NCBI RefSeq assembly: GCF_019972115.1
Contig: NZ_BPFJ01000001.1
Coordinates: 620,001-684,000 of the forward strand
Origin: Sulfurovum sp. TSL6
Lineage (GTDB): Bacteria; Campylobacterota; Campylobacteria; Campylobacterales; Sulfurovaceae
Direction: 5' to 3'
DNA: 64,000 bases
Shown here: in pieces, positions 7,884 to 17,573 of the stretch
Numbering within the stretch: position 1 is the stretch's first letter
Layout of the letters: every line of letters begins with the position of its first letter
Program-made: the position numbers and the translations under genes
The notes under the pieces: model-generated
Databases searched by the model: none
The model's input: the letters and a program-made list of their open reading frames with translations, nothing else
What the model was told of the DNA's origin: nothing

Positions 7884-9236
7884 ATGTCAATGACAGAACA
7901 GACAAAAAAAATATTAATGGCACTTTTATTAGGTATGGTTGCATTTGGAATAATGATCTTATTTTTTACATTTGAACAGTCTCTTATGGTCGCAGTGATA
8001 GTATTGATGGTGACATTATGGACGAATGAAGGATTACCACTGGCTGTGGTTTCACTGCTTCCGATCGTTCTTTTCCCTACTGCAGGTGTATTGTCTACCA
8101 AAGAAACAGCTGTCAATTATGCCAACCCTATCATCTATCTATTTCTGGGTGGTTTTCTGATCGCGATCGCTGTTGAGAAAACAGGTCTTCACAAAGTGAT
8201 AGCAAGTAGAATGTTGGATCTGTTTCCAAGCTCTGTCAGAGGTATTATCTTTGCTTTGATCATCACATCGGGTCTTTTAAGCTCTATACTTTCCAATACT
8301 ACAACCACCCTTCTCTTACTTCCTATTGCACTTTTTTTAACAGAGGATGTAAAACTCAAAATGAGGTTTGCATTGAGTATAGCGTATGGTGCAAGCATCG
8401 GGGGTATATTGACACCTATCGGTACACCGCCAAATCTGATCCTTTTGGGGATCATGAATGAGATGGGGATGGAAGCTATTCCTTTTGTCCAGTGGATGTA
8501 TATGGTCGCACCATTGGTTTTCTTGATGTTTATAGCCGTAGGGTATATTCTGGGAACGGGTGTTAAAAATCTGTATCTCGAAGCAGATCTCAGTAACAAA
8601 ACGCTGAATGCCGATCAAAAAAAAGTCGTCTATCTTCTCTCTGGATTGATCCTGATGCTATTGGTCAATGCGCCTATCAAGCCGTATTACAATGGATTGG
8701 GATTGAGTGAACCGGGTATTCTGCTTGCAGCAGGACTGCTCCTTTTTGCTCCGCCTTTTTCAATTTTGGAGTGGATGAATGATAAAGACAGTATCCCCTA
8801 CCGTATTATGTTTCTTTTTGGTGCAGGGTTTGCGATCGCTGCGGCGGTCACAAAGACGGGTATGGCCGAAGAGATTGCCTCACATCTTATTGGCTTCTCG
8901 AACATGCCTATGATTCTATTTTTGCTCATCATTGCTGCGATGGTAACATTTACTACAGAGATCACGAGCAATACAGCACTTATATCGATCATGCTGCCTA
9001 TACTCTACAAGGTGGCAGAACAAACGGGTATTAATGCAACACTGATTATGATGGTTGCGACGATTTGTGCTTCGTATGCCTTCATGCTTCCTATTGCCAC
9101 CCCGCCTAATGCGATAGCGATGAGTTCAGGTGTGGTCTCGGTAAAAACTATGGCGACCTACGGTATCGTCTTTAATATTTTGGGTATTTTACTTATCGTT
9201 ACAATTGCCCAATCTTTTTGGATACATTTGCTGTAG
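7884..9236 (+). CDS. DASS/SLC13-family anion (dicarboxylate or sulfate) transporter
   Basis: From the ATG at 7884 the protein has 450 residues and about 11 to 12 membrane helices. It carries both diagnostic Ser-Asn-Thr hairpin motifs of divalent anion:Na+ symporters: ILSNTTTTLLLLPIA and EITSNTALISIMLPI, each followed by a Pro-rich turn (TPIGTPPNLILLG; LPIATPPNAIAMSS). Substrates in the family are C4-dicarboxylates, citrate, sulfate or phosphate. The ATG at 7836 would add 16 polar residues and lacks a ribosome site, so the internal start after AGGGG is preferred. It converges with hypA, 8 bp away. Confidence 0.88.
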   Translation: MSMTEQTKKILMALLLGMVAFGIMILFFTFEQSLMVAVIVLMVTLWTNEGLPLAVVSLLPIVLFPTAGVLSTKETAVNYANPIIYLFLGGFLIAIAVEKTGLHKVIASRMLDLFPSSVRGIIFALIITSGLLSSILSNTTTTLLLLPIALFLTEDVKLKMRFALSIAYGASIGGILTPIGTPPNLILLGIMNEMGMEAIPFVQWMYMVAPLVFLMFIAVGYILGTGVKNLYLEADLSNKTLNADQKKVVYLLSGLILMLLVNAPIKPYYNGLGLSEPGILLAAGLLLFAPPFSILEWMNDKDSIPYRIMFLFGAGFAIAAAVTKTGMAEEIASHLIGFSNMPMILFLLIIAAMVTFTTEITSNTALISIMLPILYKVAEQTGINATLIMMVATICASYAFMLPIATPPNAIAMSSGVVSVKTMATYGIVFNILGILLIVTIAQSFWIHLL

Positions 9237-9244
9237 ATAGTTTA

Positions 9245-9586
9245 TTATTCCATCTCCAGTGTCATCAGATACATATCTTCCCCATCGAGTACAGAGACAT
9301 CTGTACTTTGACAATGCACACATTGATACCGTACTTCACTTTGTTCACTCTCTTTTTGACATATATTGCAGTGGAGCTTTAGGTCTTGCAGATTCATGAT
9401 AAATTCTGCCCCGTCACACACAGTATTCTCTTTAAATGTTTCAAAAGCAGTTTTTAGCAGGTGTGGTTCCACACCGCTGAGTTTGCCAATCTTGGTCACT
9501 ACTTTGGTGACTTTCGTTGAATCATTCGCTTTGGCATGACCTTCACATTGTTCTAAAAGGGCTTGGACTATGGAGTATTCATGCAT
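9245..9586 (-). CDS. hypA: Hydrogenase nickel-insertion protein HypA
   Basis: The start at 9586 gives MHEYSIVQALLEQCE, where Met1-His2-Glu3 form the Ni2+ site that must be N-terminal; the upstream in-frame extension to 9649 is therefore wrong. The 113-residue protein carries the Zn motif CNIC and CVHC (about residues 73-93) in the usual Cys4 layout. HypA hands Ni2+ to the large hydrogenase subunit with HypB. It is the last gene of the hydrogenase block, four bases after hypE. In Helicobacter HypA also serves urease; no urease gene lies in this window. Confidence 0.95.
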   Translation of the reverse strand: MHEYSIVQALLEQCEGHAKANDSTKVTKVVTKIGKLSGVEPHLLKTAFETFKENTVCDGAEFIMNLQDLKLHCNICQKESEQSEVRYQCVHCQSTDVSVLDGEDMYLMTLEME

Positions 9587-9590
9587 GGTG

Positions 9591-10598
9591 TTAGCATATC
9601 CTAGGCAAAAGTTCGCCTTTTGGCAAGTCAAGATAACGGCTGCTTCCATAGGCAGAATGGAGGATCACTCTTCCCTCTTTTTTCAGACTTACCTGCCCGA
9701 TAATAGTTGCTTCCTTTGTAACTTCAACTTTATGCAAAGCAGCCAATGCCATTTGTGCATCTTTTTCAGGGACAGCCACTATGCAGGTACCCTCATTGGC
9801 AAAATCAAACGCTTCAAAACCAAACAGTTCGCATATCCCCTGCACTGCTTCATTAACTGGTATACTTGACTCTTCTATTTCCAAACAGACTGAACTTTGT
9901 TCAGCCCATTCGTTCAATACAGCAGAAAGACCACCACGTGTGGCATCACGCATGGCAGAGATAGAAATATTTGCATCGATCAAGGCTTGTACTGCGGGCC
10001 ATAATGTGGCACAATCACTCTTAAGATCACCAGAGATTCCCAATCCTTCACGTTCCATCAAGATCGCTGCACCATGCCGTCCTACGTCACCTGATACGAT
10101 AATGACATCTCCCTCTTGAAGATGATTTGCTGAAATTCCCTCTTTTTCTATCTCCCCTATGCCTGAGGTATTGATAAATATCTGATCTACTGCACCTTTG
10201 GGAACCACTTTGGTATCACCACAGACGATCTTTGCTTCAGAGTGTTTAAGTTCCTCTGCCATCGCTTTTACGATAGTTTCCAAGTCATCAAAAGCAAATC
10301 CTTCTTCGATGATGAATGAGGCACTGAGATAAAACGGTTTTGCACCCATCATAGCAAGATCGTTGACCGTACCTGCTATGGCAAGTTTTCCTATGTTCCC
10401 ACCGTTGAAAAAGATTGGACTCACAGTAAAACTGTCTGTGGTAAAGGCGATCTTGCTTTTCACCTCCAAAACTGCAGCATCTTCTGCAGCAAGCAGTGTA
10501 TCGTTGGAAAAATAATGATAGAAGAGATCGTGTATAAGGCTGTTGGTCTCTTCTCCGCCACCTCCGTGGCTCAACTGTATCTGTTTAGGACTTGTCAT
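9591..10598 (-). CDS. hypE: Hydrogenase maturation protein HypE (thiocarbamoyl dehydratase)
   Basis: The 335-residue protein begins with LSHGGGGEETNSLIHDLFY, has the AIR-synthase-like ATP-binding repeats, and ends in the hallmark PRIC. The C-terminal Cys receives the carbamoyl group from HypF and is dehydrated to a thiocyanate, which is passed as CN- to the Fe held by HypC-HypD. The neighbours are hypD (stop adjacent to this start) and hypA. All key features are intact. Confidence 0.97.
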   Translation of the reverse strand: MTSPKQIQLSHGGGGEETNSLIHDLFYHYFSNDTLLAAEDAAVLEVKSKIAFTTDSFTVSPIFFNGGNIGKLAIAGTVNDLAMMGAKPFYLSASFIIEEGFAFDDLETIVKAMAEELKHSEAKIVCGDTKVVPKGAVDQIFINTSGIGEIEKEGISANHLQEGDVIIVSGDVGRHGAAILMEREGLGISGDLKSDCATLWPAVQALIDANISISAMRDATRGGLSAVLNEWAEQSSVCLEIEESSIPVNEAVQGICELFGFEAFDFANEGTCIVAVPEKDAQMALAALHKVEVTKEATIIGQVSLKKEGRVILHSAYGSSRYLDLPKGELLPRIC

Positions 10599-11720
10599 TT
10601 ATATTTCTCCATATCTGTAATAGGCATTACAGGCACCTTCTGAGCTTACCATACAGCTGCCCATAGGGGTGTTGGGTGTACAAGCGGTTCCAAATACCTG
10701 ACAGTCATTGGGTTTAGCCAATCCCTTGAGGATCGTTCCGCAGATACAAAGTTTATGATCATCAATAGGCTCAGTCGGTAGAATATCAGCAAATATCTTT
10801 TCTGCATCATAAGCAGTATACTGCTCTCTTAATACAAGTGCACTATCTGGCATGTCGCCTATGCCGCGCCAGCGAAAATGTTCACGCGGCTCCATAAACT
10901 TTGCGATCATTACCTGTGCTTTAATATTACCCTCTAAGGTGACAGATCGGCTGTATTGAATCTCCATTTCACAGCGCTCTTCATTCTTCTGTCTCACGAT
11001 CATCAAAATACTCTGCAATACATCAATAGGTTCAAACCCACTGACGACTACAGGGGCACCATATTTCTCAGGTAATGGCTGATAGATTTTCGCTCCACTG
11101 ATGACACTGACATGTGCAGGACCTATAAATGCATTGATCTTTGCCTGACCGTCTGCCATAATAGCATCTACTGCCGGAGGAACAAGCACATGATTGATAT
11201 GAAAATAGAGATTGGCGATACCTTGTTTTTCGACCTGCTCCAGTAAAGCTGCTGTCATAGGTGTTGTTGTTTCAAAACCTATGGCAAAGAAAACGACTTT
11301 TTTATCTGGATTATCAAGTGCTATCTGGATGGCATCCAAAGGTGAATAGAGTGCCCGTATATCACAACCATTCGCCCGTTCCACAGCCAAAGAACTTTTA
11401 GATCCCGGTACACGGATCATATCACCCAGGGTCAATAAAATGGTGTCTTCCATCTGTGCCAAGGCGATTGCATGATCGATCCGTTCTTTTGGCATGATGC
11501 ACACCGGACAACCAGGACCATGTATAAAATCTATATTTTGAGGGAGCAGCTGCTTTAGACCGTATTTCATAATGGTATGGGTATGCCCGCCACACACTTC
11601 CATGATATTTAACGGCTTTTTTAAATTTTTTGCCTCATCTGTAATGGCCTTAGCCAGGGCTTTGATAACATCAGGGTTCCGAAACCCGTCATAAAGATCT
11701 TTAAGCTGAAGTTCACTCAT
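10599..11720 (-). CDS. hypD: Hydrogenase maturation protein HypD ([4Fe-4S] scaffold)
   Basis: This 373-residue protein carries the conserved HypD motifs: EVCGGHTHTIM, GPGCPVCIMP, the GFETTTP loop and the C-terminal [4Fe-4S] region with CICGTILKG and the CQVFGTAC-GSCMVSSEGAC cysteines. It assembles the Fe(CN)2CO unit with HypC. It overlaps hypC by four bases (translational coupling) and directly abuts hypE. Confidence 0.97.
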   Translation of the reverse strand: MSELQLKDLYDGFRNPDVIKALAKAITDEAKNLKKPLNIMEVCGGHTHTIMKYGLKQLLPQNIDFIHGPGCPVCIMPKERIDHAIALAQMEDTILLTLGDMIRVPGSKSSLAVERANGCDIRALYSPLDAIQIALDNPDKKVVFFAIGFETTTPMTAALLEQVEKQGIANLYFHINHVLVPPAVDAIMADGQAKINAFIGPAHVSVISGAKIYQPLPEKYGAPVVVSGFEPIDVLQSILMIVRQKNEERCEMEIQYSRSVTLEGNIKAQVMIAKFMEPREHFRWRGIGDMPDSALVLREQYTAYDAEKIFADILPTEPIDDHKLCICGTILKGLAKPNDCQVFGTACTPNTPMGSCMVSSEGACNAYYRYGEI

Positions 11721-12004
11721 ACTTGGGTCCGATTGTCACATTGGTCATCTGATTCAATGACCTGCCGCCGCTCTTCCTCTTCCATGGCTTCAAGCATTTC
11801 TCTATAAACTTCCAGACTTTGCAAGGCCTCTTCTTCATCTATTTTATTCATGGCAAAACCGACATGGATGAGTATATAGTCTCCTATGTTGATTTCATCT
11901 GCTATGAGATCAAGGCTTACATGACGCTTGATCCCCATTGTATCAACCGTAGCCATATTATTATCATCAATCTCAACTACTTTCGATGGTATGGACAGAC
12001 ACAT
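11717..12004 (-). CDS. hypC: Hydrogenase assembly chaperone HypC
   Basis: The 95-residue protein starts MCLSIPSKVVEID; Cys2, exposed after Met removal, carries Fe and docks with HypD and the large-subunit precursor. The OB-fold strands (VSLDLIADEINIGDYILIHVGFAMNKID) match the family. The tail (ESDDQCDNRTQV) is somewhat longer than average. It sits between hypB (1-bp gap) and hypD (4-bp overlap). Confidence 0.96.
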   Translation of the reverse strand: MCLSIPSKVVEIDDNNMATVDTMGIKRHVSLDLIADEINIGDYILIHVGFAMNKIDEEEALQSLEVYREMLEAMEEEERRQVIESDDQCDNRTQV

Positions 12005-12005
12005 A

Positions 12006-12788
12006 TTAACCTCTCATTTTTCGTTTGAAATTGATCCAGTCTACAACGGATTGTATAGAATCTTTGTCATTGATATTGACTTCCAGTATATCTACATTGG
12101 GTTTAATGCGTCTGGCTTCTGCTTTTTCATTTTCTATGTCATACTTGAAGTATGGCAGAAGATCGGTTTTTGTGATGAGGACAAGATCAGCTTGACGGAA
12201 CATGACAGGATATTTGGCTATCTTGTCTTCACCTTCTGGTACAGAGACAAGCACGATATTTAAATGGGTACCCACATCATAAGAAGCAGGACAGACAAGG
12301 TTCCCGACATTTTCCACAAAACATACATCTATTTCATCCAATGGCATATCGTGTAAGCCTTTGTGCACCATAAATGCATCCAAGTGACACGCTGAACCTG
12401 TTTGTATCTGCATAGCAGGAATACCTTTTGCTTTAAGTCTGTCTGCATCTTTACTGGTTTCCAAGTCACCCTCGACCACACCGAACTTGAAATCTGCCAC
12501 ATCTGCCATATGTTCCAACAGTGTGGTTTTCCCACTACCCGGACTGCTCATAAGGTTGATACCCAATATGCCGTTGTGGTTAAAATGTTGCCTGTTATGC
12601 TCAGCTTCATGGTCATTTTTATCTAAGATCTTTTGAATGACCGAGATGGTTTTTGCATCATTGAGTTGAGGATTATGATGTAAATGTTCATGTGCTTTTT
12701 GATGGTCGTGAGAATGACCATGACCTTCTTTATCATGACTATGCTCCATCACATTATCTGTTAAACTACACCCGCAATCTGTACACAT
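12006..12788 (-). CDS. hypB: Hydrogenase nickel-incorporation GTPase HypB
   Basis: This 260-residue protein opens with MCTDCGCSL, the N-terminal CxxCGC nickel-binding motif, then a His-rich stretch (SHDKEGHGHSHDHQKAHEHLHH) likely to store Ni2+. The GTPase core has the P-loop SSPGSGKTTLL, the NVGNLVCP element with metal-site Cys, and the TKTDL base-specificity motif. It drives Ni release to HypA and the large subunit. It follows the nickel permease gene by 10 bases. Confidence 0.97.
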   Translation of the reverse strand: MCTDCGCSLTDNVMEHSHDKEGHGHSHDHQKAHEHLHHNPQLNDAKTISVIQKILDKNDHEAEHNRQHFNHNGILGINLMSSPGSGKTTLLEHMADVADFKFGVVEGDLETSKDADRLKAKGIPAMQIQTGSACHLDAFMVHKGLHDMPLDEIDVCFVENVGNLVCPASYDVGTHLNIVLVSVPEGEDKIAKYPVMFRQADLVLITKTDLLPYFKYDIENEKAEARRIKPNVDILEVNINDKDSIQSVVDWINFKRKMRG

Positions 12789-12798
12789 CTCTATTCTC

Positions 12799-13437
12799 CT
12801 ATCCTAATAATATATTGGTTCCGACAAGCAATGAAACCAAACCGGCAGTTGCAAATGCTCTTCTTAGATTTTGTAGATTACCTAAAAAGTTTTGATTCAC
12901 ATAGAGTATAAAAATACCAAATGCTATAAACACAAGTATCACTCCCAGTGTAAAAAACCCTACCATGGTGAAATCAACCACGCCACCTTGCACAGCACCA
13001 AGTGTAATCAACATACCTCTTACACCTCCTGCTCCCATCAAAAGTCCCAATGAGAAGGATGAACTCTTCTCTATGCCATGATGTTCATGTGACTTTCCAA
13101 ACCAAATGTGTATATGCTCTTTATCTCCATGTTTATGCTTTCTTAGTTGAATACGATGCATAAAAACCATGAAAAGCAGATAGGTTCCCATACCCATAAT
13201 CACGATGGCAGAAATTACATCACCATAGGCTAAAATATTTTCAGATAATTCAGTGTGCTGGAGTATTTTTGCAAAGATAAAAAGGCTGAGACCATGACCT
13301 AAAGCAAAGAGTGAAGTGATCAATAAGGTCTTACGTTTATTCTTTCCTATGGAAAAATCAGCAATAGCGGTAAGATGATCTGGACCAAATGCATGCAGCA
13401 TACCATACCAAAAAATGAGTAATAGACCAGCTTCCAT
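12799..13437 (-). CDS. Nickel permease-like membrane protein (NicO/UreH type)
   Basis: The 212-residue protein has about six membrane helices. Helix 1 contains HAFGPDHLTAIADFS, close to the HxxxxDH metal signature of nickel/cobalt transporters, and LFALGHGLSLF follows in helix 2. A His-rich cytoplasmic loop (KHKHGDKEHIHIWFGKSHEHHG) separates the halves. Its place between hypF and hypB argues for Ni2+ supply to the hydrogenase. The family is related to TauE/DsbD-like folds, so the exact subfamily is uncertain. Confidence 0.8.
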   Translation of the reverse strand: MEAGLLLIFWYGMLHAFGPDHLTAIADFSIGKNKRKTLLITSLFALGHGLSLFIFAKILQHTELSENILAYGDVISAIVIMGMGTYLLFMVFMHRIQLRKHKHGDKEHIHIWFGKSHEHHGIEKSSSFSLGLLMGAGGVRGMLITLGAVQGGVVDFTMVGFFTLGVILVFIAFGIFILYVNQNFLGNLQNLRRAFATAGLVSLLVGTNILLG

Positions 13438-13486
13438 CTTACCTTCCTTAACTATTTAATTATAGAGTCTTTTCATAAATTTGTGT

Positions 13487-15775
13487 TTAAATATATGACT
13501 CTTTGATCATGCTTTTTTGTACAGAGAGATCATGCAGGGCACACCATGCCTGTCCCAGAGCGATTCCTCCATCATTGATCGCTGTTTCATTTTGAAAATA
13601 AGAGGAACGCTTCTCTTCCTTGCAGCGTCTGCTTATTTTCTCCACCAATACTCTGTTCTGGAAAACGCCTCCAGAAAAAAGAAGCGGGAGTGCAGGATGT
13701 TTTTGGGCAATCTGAAAAATGATCTCTGTGACGGTATTAAAAAAGGTTGAAACCATGATTTGTTTGTCTTCCATTTGTACCATAGATCTTACCATGGGTT
13801 GTAGGTTGATCATGCCACTCTCTATCTCAAAGTGAAAGATATCGGTGATGTTTTCATCCACATACTGTTCCATGACCAAGCCACTTTCCCCTTCAAAACT
13901 TGACAGGTGGACAATATCTGCAAAGCTTGCCACGGCATCAAAGAGTCTTCCCATAGAACTGCATAACGGGGCATTCATACCCTTCTTCCATGCTTTATGA
14001 AGCATATGGACTTCTTCTTTGGAGAATTGCTGTAATAGCGGTAAATTCAATGCAACTATCTCATCAAGTGTATAGGTTTCAAACAAGAGTGTAAGAGCAG
14101 ATCTGCGTGGCTCTTTTATGGCCTTTTCTCCACCCAAAAGACGAAAGGGTGTTAAGGTCACGATACGTTCATACTCTTGATGATCAGCTATCATCACTTC
14201 CCCACCCCATATGGTTCCATCATCGCCATAGCCGGTGCCATCAAATGCAAATCCCAAAACTTTTTCATCGATCTGATGTTCGGCCATCGTTGCAAGAAGA
14301 TGTGCATAATGGTGCTGGACTTCAATGGTTTGTAGTTTTGGATGATCTTTTTGTAATTGTTGAGCCCATTTTGTGCTCATGTATCCGGGATGCTTATCAT
14401 AGACAATGACATCAGGTTCAAAGTCATAAAAGCGTTTAAAGGACTGAAGTGTACGTTCAAAGTATTCAAATGCTTCCAGTGAATTTAAATTGCCAATGTA
14501 GGGACTCATAATAAGCGTATCATCAAAGATCAAGGCTAGACTGCTTTTTTGATTTGCTCCGACAGCAAGTATCTTTTTTTTACTCTTAAATGGCAGTTTC
14601 ATGCTCTTTGGTGCATAGCCTCTGGACATACGAAACGTGATCTTTTCATCACCTGCCATTTGTAAGACACTATCATCATTCGCATTGAGTATATCACGGT
14701 CGTGATCAAGTACCAGATCAACAACAGAGCCAAGCTTTTCAAGCAGTTCCATACTGTTTCGTATGATTGGCTCATTCGTGTGATTTGCACTTGTCGCGAC
14801 AAGCGGCACATTTACCTCTTCGAGTAGAAGATGATGCAAAGGTGTATAAGGAAGAAAAACACCTATACGGTCAATACCCGGTGCTACAAGAGAACTGAGT
14901 AAACTGTCTCTTCGTTTGCGAACGATGACGATAGGTTTTTCTTTTGATGTGATCAGCTCTGTTTCCCTTAGAGATATTTCTGCAGAGATTTTTACGCTTT
15001 TGATATTTGGAAACATCACAGCAAAAGGCTTAAGGGGTCTTTGTTTGCGTTTTCTTAGTTCATTTACAGCATTGGTGTTGGTTGCATCACAGATCAGATG
15101 AAATCCTCCAAGTCCTTTGACTGCTACAATAGCCCCTTTTTTGATAGCATCTACTGTTAATTTTATAATATTGTCACCCACTTTTAATACGTTTTTCTTG
15201 GAATCAAGTAATTGGAGTGTAGGTCCACAGTCTGGACAGCTGATAGGCTGTGCATGAAAACGGCGATCCAAGGGATCCATATACTCTTTTTGGCACGCTT
15301 GACACATCGTAAACGAATGCATAGACGTGTTGGGTCTGTCATATGGAAGTGTTTCTATAATGCTGTAACGCGGCCCACAGTCAGTACAGTTAATAAAAGG
15401 ATAAGCGTATCGTCTATTTGCTGGGTCATGCATCTCCTGGAGACAATTGGTACAGATAGCTATATCGGGAGAGACCAGAGTAGATTTCTGACTTTCTTTT
15501 TGACTTTGAAGGATTTGAAAACTTGTATAACCAACATACTGCACCTCTTCACTTGTGAGTGTATCGATGCGTGCAAGAGGGGGCAGTTCTCTGTGTAATG
15601 CTTCTACAAATGCCTCAATGTCACGCTCTTCACCCTCAAGTTCTATGCTTACTCCAGCTGCAGTGTTTACTATAAAACCACTTAAACGGTAACGGTCAGC
15701 AAGCTGGTAGATAAAAGGACGAAAACCAACTCCTTGTACAACTCCGGTGATGTTAAGTTTTCTATTCACTACCAA
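13487..15775 (-). CDS. hypF: Carbamoyltransferase HypF
   Basis: The 762-residue protein has the full HypF architecture. An acylphosphatase domain (about 5-92; GVVQGVGFRPFIYQLA) comes first, then two zinc fingers (CTNC-CTDCGPRYS and CQAC-CPDCGPTL), a YrdC-like domain (about 210-390; KGLGGFHLICDA) and a Kae1-like carbamoyltransferase domain with HHYAH and FDGTGYGDDGTIWGGE, ending in SGGVFQNRVL. It loads carbamoyl phosphate onto the HypE Cys for cyanide synthesis. It overlaps the end of hydE by 14 bases. Confidence 0.97.
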   Translation of the reverse strand: MVVNRKLNITGVVQGVGFRPFIYQLADRYRLSGFIVNTAAGVSIELEGEERDIEAFVEALHRELPPLARIDTLTSEEVQYVGYTSFQILQSQKESQKSTLVSPDIAICTNCLQEMHDPANRRYAYPFINCTDCGPRYSIIETLPYDRPNTSMHSFTMCQACQKEYMDPLDRRFHAQPISCPDCGPTLQLLDSKKNVLKVGDNIIKLTVDAIKKGAIVAVKGLGGFHLICDATNTNAVNELRKRKQRPLKPFAVMFPNIKSVKISAEISLRETELITSKEKPIVIVRKRRDSLLSSLVAPGIDRIGVFLPYTPLHHLLLEEVNVPLVATSANHTNEPIIRNSMELLEKLGSVVDLVLDHDRDILNANDDSVLQMAGDEKITFRMSRGYAPKSMKLPFKSKKKILAVGANQKSSLALIFDDTLIMSPYIGNLNSLEAFEYFERTLQSFKRFYDFEPDVIVYDKHPGYMSTKWAQQLQKDHPKLQTIEVQHHYAHLLATMAEHQIDEKVLGFAFDGTGYGDDGTIWGGEVMIADHQEYERIVTLTPFRLLGGEKAIKEPRRSALTLLFETYTLDEIVALNLPLLQQFSKEEVHMLHKAWKKGMNAPLCSSMGRLFDAVASFADIVHLSSFEGESGLVMEQYVDENITDIFHFEIESGMINLQPMVRSMVQMEDKQIMVSTFFNTVTEIIFQIAQKHPALPLLFSGGVFQNRVLVEKISRRCKEEKRSSYFQNETAINDGGIALGQAWCALHDLSVQKSMIKESYI

Positions 15776-17573
15776 GGGTTATCGCTCCAAGTGCGACATT
15801 GGCATCGTCAATACTCAAACGTTTGTTTCTATAGATAGGATAATTGACACTCAGGCCATTATAGGCACGCATCAATAATTGACGGTTTTCAAATATCCCT
15901 CCACTCAGTGTCACACCATGAATACCAATATTTGCATCTGCATTTTCAGCCTGTTGTGCAATAAAGTCTGCCAAAGAATCAATAAAACCGAAACTAAGAA
16001 GATAATCATCAAGACCAGCAAGTTTGAAACTCATAGCAGAACGGATGGCAAGCCTTGGATCAAGTTGGTAGCCCTCTTCTGTACTTATGACTTTGTAATC
16101 GATACGGGGACCGGATTTACCACTAAATTCAATGGCAGTGGACTCAAGTTTTTCACACGATTCTAAGGCATCATCACCTTCATACAAACCGATAAAAACA
16201 GCTGCAATGGACCATATTTTGGTAATGTCAGAAGTATCAATATTGGATTTAAATTCCACTTGTTCGATAGTATCATAGAGATCAGGAAAAGTTTTTTTAA
16301 AATTGTCTACCAGGCGCATACCTCTTTCGTCCATGGTTCTGATCGCTTCCAACATATGCTTAGGCTGGGTTATATCGTTATCTCTGAAGATTACCATAGG
16401 TGTATAGCCTATTTTAGTAGAAAAAGAAAAGATATGAGAAGGATGTGCATGGCTAAAATGTATCCCACAGAGGGCTTTCTCACGAAGTTCATGTTCAAGT
16501 ACAATAGAACGCATTGCAGCATGTGCAGGTTCAAAACGTATCGTTTTGGCAACAGAAGGTTTTTCATTGTTCGCAACATACTGTATGGTTAGTTGGTTTT
16601 TTAAGTCAACTTCTTTGTTAACCTGTAATCCATTGGCGTCTCCATAGGCTTGAAAACCGTTATACTCACAGAAGGAAGGTTGTTTTAAACGCATATCTAT
16701 AGACCATGGGAGCATATCACGACCTGCTCCTATGATCAACTTTTCATCCAGCGCAGTAGAAACTCGTAGAGTAGATACCTGATCGCAATACACTGCATCT
16801 ATACCTTTGTTTTTTAACGCAGTAGAGAGGGCCAAAGTAATTTTATCATCTGCAAAGAATACAAGATAAAAAGGTTGATTCAACTCATGTTCAGAGCGAA
16901 ACATTAATTTCGGTTTTAAACGAACTGTAGGTTTTTCCACCATCATCAATGACTCTAGTTCCCCTTGGGTGATAAGAAATTTATCCGAAATATCTGTCGG
17001 ATCGCAAAAGAGTATACCATGATGCTTCTGTTCATCTGTATGTAACAAAGAAAAACGGCGTAACCCATTATAGGTAGGTAAGGTAATTTCACCTTTTTCA
17101 TCTAAAACAGTTGCTAATTGCGAAAAAAAGTCTTCTTCTGTAGATGCTGTGATCTTAGTAAATGTAGTTAAATCATCCATACAAATAGAGTTATCACTGA
17201 ATCCACAAACAGAACATGGATTAAATGGATTCAAACTTTTTATCACTTTCTCTTGGCATTCAGGACAATACGGTACCTCATATACAACATCATCGTTGGA
17301 TAATGTGTCAGATATACTATTTTCAGAATCTTGTGCACTATCTACCTCTTCTATTTTGTATTCCTCTAAGAAGAGTGATTGGGGGATGAGTGAGGAGATT
17401 TGTTCTGCAAGTGCTTCTAGACTAGCTTGGTCACCTGAAGTTTCTATTCTGTATTCTGAACCCTCTTGATGAAGTGAAAGTGGTAGTGTTGAGAGTTCAT
17501 TTATACGAAATAAGAGACGTGCAAATAATCCATTACTATGGATGTATTTAAATTTAAACGCTATATGCATCAA
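15762..17573 (-). CDS. hydE: HydE, epsilonproteobacterial hydrogenase accessory protein; HypF-like paralogue
   Basis: This 603-residue protein lies where hydE lies in the Helicobacter/Wolinella hydABCDE operon, and HydE is known there to be needed for hydrogenase activity. The sequence resembles a degenerate HypF: an acylphosphatase-like N-terminus (about 12-70, but without the VQGVGFR loop), one Cys4 finger (CPEC at 103-106, CSVC at 120-123), a middle region of YrdC size, and a Kae1-like end with HFSHAHPSH (about 385) and SGGIFENRQLL (about 565). The HypF motif FDGTGYGDDG is missing, so HypF catalysis is unlikely. It overlaps hydD by 20 bases and hypF by 14. Confidence 0.85.
   Translation of the reverse strand: MMHIAFKFKYIHSNGLFARLLFRINELSTLPLSLHQEGSEYRIETSGDQASLEALAEQISSLIPQSLFLEEYKIEEVDSAQDSENSISDTLSNDDVVYEVPYCPECQEKVIKSLNPFNPCSVCGFSDNSICMDDLTTFTKITASTEEDFFSQLATVLDEKGEITLPTYNGLRRFSLLHTDEQKHHGILFCDPTDISDKFLITQGELESLMMVEKPTVRLKPKLMFRSEHELNQPFYLVFFADDKITLALSTALKNKGIDAVYCDQVSTLRVSTALDEKLIIGAGRDMLPWSIDMRLKQPSFCEYNGFQAYGDANGLQVNKEVDLKNQLTIQYVANNEKPSVAKTIRFEPAHAAMRSIVLEHELREKALCGIHFSHAHPSHIFSFSTKIGYTPMVIFRDNDITQPKHMLEAIRTMDERGMRLVDNFKKTFPDLYDTIEQVEFKSNIDTSDITKIWSIAAVFIGLYEGDDALESCEKLESTAIEFSGKSGPRIDYKVISTEEGYQLDPRLAIRSAMSFKLAGLDDYLLSFGFIDSLADFIAQQAENADANIGIHGVTLSGGIFENRQLLMRAYNGLSVNYPIYRNKRLSIDDANVALGAITLGSE

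Noticed and set aside
12329-12535. Second frame within hypB that could be a frameshift product
   Set aside because: Antisense/alternate-frame shadow; hypB is complete in its own frame with all motifs.
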